Shown in pieces: positions 29,290-40,153 of a stretch of 64,000 nt of DNA. The translations under genes were made by a program, and so were the position numbers. This DNA comes from Flabesymbios commensalis. Its lineage: Eukaryota > Annelida > Polychaeta > Terebellida > Flabelligeridae. The notes under the pieces are model-generated. The model had not been told where the DNA came from. It worked only from the letters and a program-made list of their open reading frames with translations, and made no database searches. How positions within the stretch are numbered: position 1 is the first letter of the stretch; each line of letters opens with the position of its first letter. Where the stretch lies: positions 79,604,649-79,668,648 of the forward strand of contig OZ024912.1 of assembly GCA_964017125.1 (NCBI GenBank), in the 5' to 3' direction.

Positions 29290-32200
29290 GGCTTGGGGTG
29301 TGATAGCACCTATAATTAGTGGGCAGGGTTTGGGGTGTGATAGTATCTATAATCAGTGGACATGGCTTGGGGTGTGATAGCACCAATAATCAGTGGGCAT
29401 GGCTTGGGGTGTGATAGTACCTATGATCAGTGGGCATGGCTTGGGGTGTGATAGTATCTATAATCAGTGGGTCTGACTTGGTGTGTGATAGTATCTATAA
29501 TCAGTGAGAATGGCTTGGGGTGTGATAGTACCTATAATCAGTGGGCATGGCTTGGGGTGTGATAGTATCTATAATCAGTGGGCATGGTTTGGGGTGTGAT
29601 AGCACCTATAATCAGTGGGCATGGCTTGGGGTATGATAGCACCTATAATCAGTGGGCATGGCTTGGGGTGTGATAGCACCTATAATCAGTGGGCATGGCT
29701 TGGGGTGTGATAGTACCTATGATCAGTGGGCATGGCTTGGGGTGTGATAGTATTTATAATCAGTGGGCATGGCTTGGGGTGTGATAGTAACTATGATCAG
29801 TGGGCATGGCTTGGGGTGTGATAGTATCTATAATCAGTGGGTCTGACTTGGTGTGTGATAGTATCTATAATCAGTGGGCATGGCTTGGGGTGTGATAGCA
29901 CCTATAATCAGTGGGCATGGCTTGGGGTGTGATAGTACCTATGATCAGTGGGCATGGCTTGGGGTGTGATAGTATCTATAATCAGTGGGCATGGCTTGGG
30001 GTGTGATAGCACCTATAATCAGTGGGCATGGCTTGGGGTGTGAAAGCACCTATTATAAGTGGGCATGGCTTGGGGTGTGATAGCACCTATAATCAGTGGG
30101 CATGGCTTGGGGTGTGATAGCACCTATAATCAGTGGGCATGGCTTGGGGTGTGATAGCACCTATAATCAGTGGGCATGGCTTGGGGTCTGATAGCACCTA
30201 TAATCAGTGGGCATGGCTTGGGGTGTGATAGTATCTATAATCAGTGGGCATGGCTTGGGGTGTGATAGCACCTATAATAAGTGGGCATGGCTTGGGGTGT
30301 GATAGCACCTATAATCAGTGGGCATGGCTTGGGGTGTGATAGCACCTATAATCAGTGGGCATGGCTTGGGGTCTAATAGCACCTATAATCAGTGGGCATG
30401 GCTTGGGGTGTGATAGCACCTATAATCAGTGGGCATGGCTTGGGGTGTGATAGTATCTATAATCAGTGGGCATGGCTTGGGGTGTGATAGTACCTATGAT
30501 CAGTGGGCATGGCTTGGGGTGTGATAGTATTTATAATCAGTGGGTCTGACTTGGTGTGTGATAGTATCTATAATCAGTGGGCATGGCTTGGGGTGTAATA
30601 GTATATATAATCAGTGGGCATGGCTTGGGGTGTGATAGTGCCTATAATCAGTGGGCATTGCTTGGGGTGTGATAGTATCTATAATCAGTGGGTCTGACTC
30701 AGGATGTAATAGTACCTATAATCAGTGGGCATGGCTTGGGGTGTAATAGTATCTATAATCAGTGGGCATGGCTTGGGGAGTAATAGTATCTATAATCGGT
30801 GGGCATGGCTTGGGGTTTGATAATACCTATAATCAGTGGGCATGGCTTGGGGTTTGATAATACCTATAATTAGTGGGCATGGCTTGGGGTGTGATAGCAC
30901 CTATAATCAGTGGGCATGGCTTGGGGTATGATAGTACCTATAATCAGTGGGCATGGCTTGGTGTGTGATAGTACCTATGATCAGTGGGCATGGCTTGGGG
31001 TTTGATAATACCTATAATCAGTGGGCATGGCTTGGGGTATGATAGTACCTATAATCAGTGGGCATGACTTGGGGTGTGATAGTACCTATGATCAGTGGGC
31101 ATGGCTTGGGGTGTGATAGTACCTATAATCAGTGGGCATGGCTTGGGGTGTGATAGGACCTATAATCAGTGGGCATGGCTTGGATTGTGATAGTACCTAT
31201 TATCAGTGGGCATGGCTTGGATTGTGATAGTACCTATAATCAGTGGGCTTGGCTTGGATTGTGATAGTACCTATAATCAGTGGGCTTGGCTTGGATTGTG
31301 ATAGTACCTATAATCAGTGGGCATGGCTTGGATTGTGATAGTACCTATAATCAGTGGGCATGGCTTGGGATGTGATAGTATCTATAATCAGTGGGCATGG
31401 CTTGGATTGTGATAGTACCTATAATCAGTGGGCTTGGCTTGGATTGTGATAGTACCTATAATCAGTGGGCATGGCTTGGGGTGTGATAGTACCTATGATC
31501 AGTGGGCATGGCTTGGGATGTGATAGTATCTATAATCAGTGGGCATGGCTTGGATTGTGATAGTACCTATAATCAGTGGGCATGGCTTGGATTGTGATAG
31601 TGCCTATAATCAGTGGGCATGGCTTGGATTGTGATAGTACCTATAATCAGTGGGCTTGGCTTGGGGTCTGATAGCACCTATAATCAGTGGGCATGGCTTG
31701 GGGTGTGATAGTATCTATAATCAGTGGGCATGGCTTGGGGTGTGATAGCACCTATAATAAGTGGGCATGGCTTGGGGTGTGATAGCACCTATAATCAGTG
31801 GGCATGGCTTGGGGTGTGATAGCACCTATAATCAGTGGGCATGGCTTGGGGTCTGATAGCACCTATAATCAGTGGGCATGGCTTGGGGTGTGATAGCACC
31901 TATAATCAGTGGGCATGGCTTGCGGTGTGATAGTATCTATAATCAGTGGGCATGGCTTGGGGTGTGATAGTACCTATGATCAGTGGGCATGGCTTGGGGT
32001 GTGATAGTATTTATAATCAGTGGGTCTGACTTGGTGTGTGATAGTATCTATAATCAGTGGGCATGGCTTGGGGTGTAATAGTATATATAATCAGTGGGCA
32101 TGGCTTGGGGTGTGATAGTGCCTATAATCAGTGGGCATTGCTTGGGGTGTGATAGTATCTATAATCAGTGGGTCTGACTCAGGATGTAATAGTACCTATA

Positions 32201-35200
32201 ATCAGTGGGCATGGCTTGGGGTGTAATAGTATCTATAATCAGTGGGCATGGCTTGGGGAGTAATAGTATCTATAATCGGTGGGCATGGCTTGGGGTTTGA
32301 TAATACCTATAATCAGTGGGCATGGCTTGGGGTTTGATAATACCTATAATTAGTGGGCATGGCTTGGGGTGTGATAGCACCTATAATCAGTGGGCATGGC
32401 TTGGGGTATGATAGTACCTATAATCAGTGGGCATGGCTTGGTGTGTGATAGTACCTATGATCAGTGGGCATGGCTTGGGGTTTGATAATACCTATAATCA
32501 GTGGGCATGGCTTGGGGTATGATAGTACCTATAATCAGTGGGCATGACTTGGGGTGTGATAGTACCTATGATCAGTGGGCATGGCTTGGGGTGTGATAGT
32601 ACCTATAATCAGTGGGCATGGCTTGGGGTGTGATAGGACCTATAATCAGTGGGCATGGCTTGGATTGTGATAGTACCTATAATCAGTGGGCATGGCTTGG
32701 ATTGTGATAGTACCTATAATCAGTGGGCTTGGCTTGGATTGTGATAGTACCTATAATCAGTGGGCTTGGCTTGGATTGTGATAGTACCTATAATCAGTGG
32801 GCATGGCTTGGATTGTGATAGTACCTATAATCAGTGGGCATGGCTTGGGATGTGATAGTATCTATAATCAGTGGGCATGGCTTGGATTGTGATAGTACCT
32901 ATAATCAGTGGGCTTGGCTTGGATTGTGATAGTACCTATAATCAGTGGGCATGGCTTGGGGTGTGATAGTACCTATGATCAGTGGGCATGGCTTGGGATG
33001 TGATAGTATCTATAATCAGTGGGCATGGCTTGGATTGTGATAGTACCTATAATCAGTGGGCATGGCTTGGATTGTGATAGTACCTATAATCAGTGGGCAT
33101 GGCTTGGATTGTGATAGTACCTATAATCAGTGGGCTTGGCTTGGATTGTGATAGTACCTATAATCAGTGGGCATGGCTTGGATTGTGATAGTACCTATAA
33201 TCAGTGGGCATGGCTTGGGGTGTGATAGTACCTATAATCAGTGGGCATGGCTTGGATTGTGATAGTACCTATAATCAGTGGGCTTGGCTTGGATTGTGAT
33301 AGTACCTATAATCAGTGGGCATGGCTTGGATTGTGATAGTACCTATAATCAGTGGACTTGGCTTGGGGTGTGATAGTACCTGTAATCAGTGGGCATGGCT
33401 TGGGATGTGATAGTATCTATAATCAGTGGGCATGGCTTGGGGTGTGATAATACCTATAATCAGTGGGCTTGGCTTGGATTGTGATAGTACCTATAATCAG
33501 TGGGCATGGCTTGGAGTGTGATAGTGCCTATAATCAGTGTACATGGCTTGGGGTGTAATAGTATCTATAATCAGTGGGTCTGACTCAGGATGTAATAGTT
33601 CCTATAATCAGTGGGCATGGCTTGGATTGTGATAGTACCTATAATCAGTGGGCATGGCTTGGGGTGTGATAGTGCCTATAATCAGTGTACATGGCTTGGG
33701 GTGTAATAGTATCTATAATCAGTGGGTCTGACTCAGGATGTAATAGTACCTATGATCAGTGGGCATGGCTTGGGATGTGATAGTATCTATAATCAGTGGG
33801 CATGGCTTGGATTGTGATAGTACCTATAATCAGTGGGCTTGGCTTGGATTGTAATAGTACCTATCATCAGTGGGCATGGCTTGGATTGTGATAGTACCTA
33901 TAATCAGTGGGCTTGGCTTGGGGTGTGATAGCACCTATAATCAGTGGGCTTGGCTTGGATTGTGATAGTACCTATAATCAGTTGGCTTGGCTTGGGATGT
34001 GATAGTACCTATAATCAGTGGGCATGGCTTGGATTGTGATAGTACCTATAATCAGTGGGCTTGGCTTGGATTGTGATAGTACCTATAATCAGTGGGCTTG
34101 GCTTGGGATGTGATAGTACCTATAATCAGTGGGCTTGGCTTGGATTGTGATAGTACCTATAATCAGTGGGCATGGCTTGGGATGTGATAGTACCTATAAT
34201 CAGTGGGCTTGGCTTGGGATGTGATAGTACCTATAATCAGTGGGCATGGCTTGGATTGTGATAGTACCTATAATCAGTGGGCTTGGCTTGGATTGTGATA
34301 GTACCTATAATCAGTGGGCTTGGCTTGGGATGTGATAGTACCTATAATCAGTGGGCTTGGCTTGGATTGTGATAGTACCTATAATCAGTGGGCTTGGCTT
34401 GGATTGTAATAGTACCTATAATCAGTGGGCTTGGCTTGGGGTGTGATAGCACCTATAATCAGTGGGCTTGGCTTGGATTGTGATAGTACCTATAATCAGT
34501 GGGCTTGGCTTGGATTGTGATAGTACCTATAATCAGTGGGCATGGCTTGGATTGTGATAGTACCTATAATCAGTGGGCATGGCTTGGGGTGTGATAGTAC
34601 CTATAATCAGTGGGCATGGCTTGGGTTGTGATAGTATCTATAATCTGTGTGCATGGCTTGGGGTGTGATAGTACCTATAATCAGTGGGCATGGCTTGGGG
34701 TGTGGTAGTACCTATAATCAGTGGGCATGGCTTGGATTGTGATAGTACCTATAATCAGTGGGCTTGGCTTGGATTGTGATAGTACCTATAATCAGTGGGC
34801 ATGGCTGGGGATGTGATAGTATGTATAATCAGTGTGCATGGCTTGGGGTGTGATAGTACCTATAATCAGTGGGCATGGCTTGGATTGTGATAGTACCTAT
34901 AATCAGTGGGCATGGCTTGGATTGTGATAGTACCTATATTCAGTGGGCTTGGCTTGGATTGTGATAGTACCTATAATCAGTGGGCATGGCTTGGGATGTG
35001 ATATTATCTATAATCAGTGTGCATGGCTTGGGGTGTGATAGTACCTATAATCAGTGGGCATGGCTTGGGGTGTGATAGTACCTATAATCAGTGGGCATGG
35101 CTTGGATTGTGATAGTACCTATAATCAGTGGGCTTGGCTTGGATTGTGATAGTGCCTATAATCAGTGGGCATGGCTTGGGATGTGATAGTACCTATAATC

Positions 35201-35684
35201 AGTGGGCATGGCTTGGATTGTGATAGTACCTATAATCAGTGGGCATGGCTTGGATTGTGGTAGTACCTATAATCAGTGGGCAAGGCTTGGATTGTGATAG
35301 TACCTATAATCAGTGGGCTTGGCTTGGATTGTGATAGTACCTATAATCAGTGTGCATGGCTTGGGATGTGATAGTATCTATAATCAGTGTGCATGACTTG
35401 GGGTGTGATAGTACCTATAATCAGTGGGCTTGGCTTTGATTGTGATAGTACCTATAATCAGTGGGCATGGCTTGGATTGTGATAGTACCTATAATCAGTG
35501 GGCTTGGCTTGGATTGTGATAGTACCTATAATCAGTGGGCATGGCTTGGATTGTGATAGTACCTATAATCAGTGGGCTTGGCTTGGGTTGTGATAGTACC
35601 TATAATCAGTGGGCATGGCTTGGATTGTGATAGTACCTATAATCAGTGGGCTTGGCTTGGATTGTGATAGTACCTATAATCAGT
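29290..35684. repeat. 37-bp minisatellite, about 173 units
   Basis: The unit GGCTTGGGGTGTGATAGCAC + CTATAATCAGTGGGCAT (37 bp) runs unbroken for 6.4 kb. Left units carry mainly GGGGTGTGATAGCA; right units mainly GGATTGTGATAGTA and GGGCTTGG. Blocks starting at 30181 and 31661 are 1480 bp apart (40 units) and nearly identical. The unit length is not a multiple of three, and no coding was seen. Confidence 0.97.
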
Positions 35685-35807
35685 AGTCATGTCAGCGGGC
35701 ATGCTATTTGTATTGTTTTTCTTATTTTGCACCGTTACCACACTATAGTTAGGTCGACAAAGAAAGCAGCAAAAATAAAATGTTTTGGATATAACGACAA
35801 AGTATAT

Positions 35808-35878
35808 GAAGTGAATAAATGAATGAGCGAGCGAGCGAGTGAATGTGTGGGTGTGTGAGTGAGTGATTGAGTGAGTAT
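35808..35878. repeat. GAGT/GAGC-rich microsatellite
   Basis: GAATGAGCGAGCGAGCGAGT leads into GTGTGTGAGTGAGTGATTGA, a short decayed simple repeat. Confidence 0.75.
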
Positions 35879-36180
35879 TCATATATATCATGATTAAACT
35901 ATGATGATTGGAGTCCGTGCCCCGGTTTCTTAAGTCGATTTTCAACCAATCTTAGCTCATCCAGATGCTAAAATTAATAATAGTAATATTAGACTGTAGT
36001 TCGATGTTGTATACACAAACTGCCTGATCGTTATATTACGAATATACAAATATGTAATATGTTGGCTTACTGCCTCTTTGACAACTTTTTGAAAAGAAGA
36101 AAAAACAACAGTTATGTAAAAAAATCGTTACTTGCTCATCCGTAGGTGATACACACTGACATGCGCAATGAATAGGACCA

Positions 36181-36332
36181 GGGGTGCATATTACAAAGAA
36201 TCCTAACTTTGATCCCATCTCAACTTTCTCTTATTTCCATTACAAAAAGTTAGGTGATCCTAACTTTTTGTAATGGAAATAAGAGAAAGTTGAGATAGGA
36301 TCAAAGTTAGGATTCTTTGTAATATGCACCCC
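36181..36332. mobile_element. Near-perfect 152-bp palindrome
   Basis: The arms run from GGGGTGCATATTACAAAGAA to AAAAAGTTAGG and back, with a 4-base centre (TGAT). Only a couple of mismatches were seen over 74 bp per arm. There is no coding content, so it is probably a hairpin MITE. Confidence 0.85.
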
Positions 36333-36386
36333 AGAACTCATGCCTAATATCTACCTATTTCTAATTTCGCTTGACAACGGCCCCTG

Positions 36387-36480
36387 GGGCCCATCCCACT
36401 AAAAGCTTAAGATTGAGATTATCTTAACTTTCTCTGTTAAGATAATCTTAAGATTAAGATCATTTAGTGGAATGGGACCC
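36387..36480. repeat. Imperfect hairpin, about 94 bp
   Basis: The outer arms are GGGCCCATCCCACTAAA and TTTAGTGGAATGGGACCC. The inner arms are GATTATCTTAAC and GTTAAGATAATC. It is a separate hairpin family from its neighbour at 36181. Confidence 0.75.
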
Positions 36481-37469
36481 TGAACCCATAGTAGAGAGAG
36501 GCCGAACAGCCTAGGACGCAAATTTAAGCTATTCGTGCGCACGGAGTAATTATTTTTGTGAGTGGTATCAATGGAAAGGATACGGTCTGGAGGCATGTTT
36601 AGGACGGATGTAGTTGCCAAAGATGGGGACGTTTACCATGGTAACGACCGCATAGCAACACCTCTTATGTTACAAATGTCCCAAAGTCAACTGTTTTGAG
36701 CGTAGTTTATGTAGAGATATCTCCGCTATTGTGTGAACATTGACCATTTTTTCAAGTTTATACATATGTTTAGCATGAGAGATACTGTAAACACTCGGTT
36801 TTACATTTTATCACATTTTTTAATTATTATTACCAGACGTAAATTATTTTGCAGAATGTCTTTTAACAAATGCAAGCGATTTAGGTAAATAAATAGAGGA
36901 AAAACAATATATAACACAATAATCTTGAAATTCACCTGAGCTGAAAAGTTTTTTAATGACAATGTATCACCCCATGTTATTACGGAAGCATACTATATAT
37001 CATATTGTGTATTTATAACGCTAAAATGGCGCCATATAATACTATTCTTACGTAACGTTTTATGCTACTTAGTGTATTTAGCGCTGATGAAAGCGTCCAT
37101 AATAATGGTTCGTCTATGTGTATGTAACTTTCAAACTAAGCATCGTAGCTGTGCAAATAGGGTATCCACCCCTATGTTTTTGAGGTCGAGGAAAACGATG
37201 AAGGCATTCAGCCAGTGATTATGCCAGCGGTTTTTTAAATATTAATATAATTATAACATTTTGCGATATTATCTATATTTATAAATATTTATCAAAATGC
37301 ATTACATCAGACTTTCAAATCCACTGAAAATCATCAGAAAATACACCACTTTTAAACATTGTCAATGAGTAAAAGACCAGTTCAGTACTAATGAAAGCAC
37401 AGTTTTTTTCAATAAAAAATGTGCCAAAAAAGCAAAAAAAAAAAAACATGGGTTCTGAATCATCAACTG
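36481..37469. other. AT-rich intergenic, nothing recognised
   Basis: No gene, RNA or repeat was identified. Confidence 0.55.
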
Positions 37470-37620
37470 AGCTATTCAGACGTCACATTATAAGGAATTG
37501 ACCCCTGAACCTATAGGTTCTGAATCATCAATTGAGCTATTCAGGAGTCACATTATATGGAATGGACCCCTGGACCCATATGCTCTGAATCATTAACAGA
37601 GCTATTCAGGGGTCACATAA
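37470..37620. repeat. About 75-bp tandem repeat, two to three copies
   Basis: GGTTCTGAATCATCAACTGA, GCTATTCAGG and GGAATGGACCCCTGAACC recur in order, ending GCTATTCAGGGGTCACATAA. Confidence 0.7.
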
Positions 37621-37835
37621 TATTATTTCGTTTGTACGAAATAATATTTCGTTTGTACGAAATAATATTTCATTTGTACGAAATGATTTCGTTTGTACGG
37701 AATATTATTTCGTTTGTACGAAATGATTGATTTCGTTTACACGAAACGTTATTTCGTTTGTACTAAATAATATTTCGTTTGTACGAAATATTACTTCGTT
37801 TGTATGAAATACTATTTCGTTTGCCCGAAATGACC
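37620..37835. repeat. Tandem short palindromes TTTCGTTTGTACGAAA
   Basis: ATTTCGTTTGTACGAAAT, itself nearly palindromic, repeats about nine times with short A/T spacers. Variants include TACTAAAT and CCCGAAAT. Confidence 0.85.
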
Positions 37836-37854
37836 TGGGGGACCTGGGTGTGAC

Positions 37855-38485
37855 ACTCACTGACATGACGGGGACCTGGGTCTGACACTGGGGACCTGGG
37901 TCTGACACTCTCTGACAGAGCGGGGACCACGCCCTGTCAGTGAGTGTCAGACCCAGGTCCCCGCTCTGTGAGTTAGTGTCAGACCTAGGTCCCCGCCCTG
38001 TGAGTCAGTGTTAGACCCAGGTCCCCGCCCTGTGAGTATCAGACCCAGATCCCCGACCAGTGAGTCAGTGTCAGACCCAGGTCACCGCCCTGTGAGTCAG
38101 TGTTAGACCAAGGTCCCCGCCCTGTGAGTATCAGACCCAGATCCCCGACCTGTGAGTCAGTGTCAGACCCAGGTCCCCGCCCTGTGAGTCAGTGTCAGAC
38201 CCAGGTCCCCGCCCTGTGAGTCAGTGTTAGACCAAAGTCCCCGCCCTGTGAGTATCAGACCCAGATCCCCGACCTGTGAGTCAGTGTTAGACCCAGGTCC
38301 CCGCTCTGTGAGTCAGTGTCAGACCCAGGTCCCCGCCCTGTGAGTCAGTGTTAGACCAAGGTCCCCGCCCTGTGAGTATCAGACCCAGATCCCCGACCTG
38401 TGAGTCAGTGTCAGACCCAGGTCCCCGCTCTGTGAGTCAGTATCAGACCCAGGTCCCCGCCCTGTGAGTCAGTGTTAGACCCAAT
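37855..38485. repeat. About 28/32-bp minisatellite (GTCAGACCCAGGTCCCCGCC)
   Basis: A 32-bp unit (CTGTGAGTCAGTGTCAGACC + CAGGTCCCCGCC) alternates with a 28-bp variant (TGTGAGTATCAGACCCAGAT). The first 75 bp are inverted relative to the rest (GGGGACCTGGGTCTGACACT), so the array has an internal strand switch near 37925. Confidence 0.9.
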
Positions 38486-38849
38486 TTTTTAAGCAAATCT
38501 GTGGACTAAAAATTCGCATGGGAATGGGATATAATGTATTTATTCATGTTATTATTTATCTGGAGCATAGGTGTAGAGAATGGGCCTATGGACAAAAAAT
38601 ACGGACAACGGGTGTATTCCTACACATTATTATACGTTATATTTAGCTGTATTATAACATTTAACATTACATACAATTTGACTTAAACGTATAAAGTTTT
38701 AAATACAAATAATATCTTCAAATGGCATGTTTCAAGCTGCTGACATACGGTCTGTCGCGCTAGAGGCTAATTTTAATTAATTGTTGTGTTCACGGATGGG
38801 GAGATGGTTGTATAGATTGTCCAGACGCGGATGTTTACCAAGCAAAAAC
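38486..38849. other. Intergenic, nothing recognised
   Basis: Unique-looking AT-rich sequence between two arrays. Confidence 0.5.
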
Positions 38850-38945
38850 GATATAGTCCAATGTTGGGTCAAAGTTGGCCCAGCTTCTGCGATGCTGGCC
38901 CAACATTTACCCAGCAGTGGGTCAAGATCTTGTTTCTACTGTGTG
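38850..38945. mobile_element. Family-D hairpin
   Basis: CCAATGTTGGGTCAAAGTTG and GGCCCAACATTTACCCAGCA are the arms, with GCTTCTGCGATGC in the middle. It lies between tandem arrays upstream of the TLR. Confidence 0.6.
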
Positions 38946-39099
38946 GGATGCACTGTGTAGTCACGCGCTCGGCGAATGCCCCATCCCCTCCCTCTCTCTC
39001 TCTAAATTGTACATAATCGCATTGGCTGATTTTATATATTTCAGTCATCATGTGTAGTTGTTCTCTGTATGCTGGAGATGCAGCCATGCGAGCAGTGTA

Positions 39100-39750
39100 A
39101 TCAGATATACTGATCCTTATTAAGGCATCGTGATCAGTAATACTGATCCTCATTAAGGCATCGTGATCAGTGATTCTGATCCTCATTCAGGCATCATTAT
39201 CAGGCACCGCATATTGATCCTCATTCAGGCATCGTGATCAGGCACCGCATACTGGTCCTCATTCAGGCCTCGTGATCAGGCACCGCATATTGATCCTCAT
39301 TCAGGCATCGTGATCAAGCACCGCATCCTGATCCTCATTCAGGCCTCGTGATCAGGCACCGCATATTGATCCTCATTCAGGCATCGTGATCAGGCACCGC
39401 ATATTGATCCTCATTCAGGCATCGTGATCAGGCACCGCATATTGATCCTCATTAAGGCATCGTGATCAGACACTGCATACTGGTCCTCTTTCAGGCATCG
39501 TGATCAGGAACCGCATATTGATCCTCATTCAGGCCTCGTGATCAGACACTGCATACTGGTCCTCTTTCAGGCATCGTGATCAGGAACCGCATACTGATCC
39601 TCTTTCAGGCATCGTGATCAGGCACCGCATACTGGTCCTCTTTCATGCATCGTGATCAGGAACCGCATACTGATCCTCATCCAGGCATCATGATCGGGCA
39701 CCACATACTGATCCTCATTCAGGCATCGTGATCAGGCACTGCATATTCAT
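39100..39750. repeat. 38-bp minisatellite upstream of the TLR, about 17 units
   Basis: The unit TGATCCTCATTCAGGCATCG + TGATCAGGCACCGCATAT repeats. The first three units are shorter, with AGTAATAC in place of the GCACCGCATA part. It ends about 310 bp before the TLR signal-peptide exon. Confidence 0.9.
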
Positions 39751-40061
39751 TCAGATTTCACGGATTTCATCCACCCCGCTTATAAGGTAGGGAAAGCTCC
39801 AAAACAATTGCAGAATGTTAATTTATATGCGCTCGCCAAGCTTGTTTTTACTATGTATAATAGAAGAAAATCTTTTACCTAGTAATTTATTATGTGTCTA
39901 ATAAGCCAAACACCGGGACAATGTCATATATGTTTTAGCTAAAATAAATTGTATACTATGTTTTATGACATGTGACACAAAAATAAAAAAATTTACTACT
40001 TACTACTACTGATGTCTAATAGAAGTGTTTTTATTTGTAAAACACATTGGTATCTTTGTAG
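39751..40061 (+). other. Upstream flank of the TLR
   Basis: No convincing TATA box or initiator was seen. If the acceptor at 40061 is real, this is intron and the promoter lies further upstream. Confidence 0.4.
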
Positions 40062-40153
40062 TTTGATCGTGATGTATGGAAATGCTCAGTCGGTGACCTT
40101 CTTTCTGATCCTCGCAATGATGGAATCTCATTGCGTGCTTGGAGAATCTGCAG
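40062..40153 (+). CDS. TLR signal-peptide exon
   Basis: It ends at the donor TCTGCAG|GTAGGT with one base of a split codon. The ATG at 40072 gives MYGNAQSVTFFLILAMMESH followed by CVLGESA, a usable signal peptide. An in-frame ATG at 40012 would add 20 residues, including a second hydrophobic stretch, and is less likely. The sequence TATCTTTGTAG ending at 40061 could be the acceptor of an upstream 5' UTR intron. That would explain the missing promoter signals and favours the 40072 start. Confidence 0.65.

Noticed and set aside
29290-35684. Possible CRISPR-like array because of regular repeats
   Set aside because: There are no unique spacers: units are directly contiguous 37-bp tandem repeats in a eukaryotic genome.
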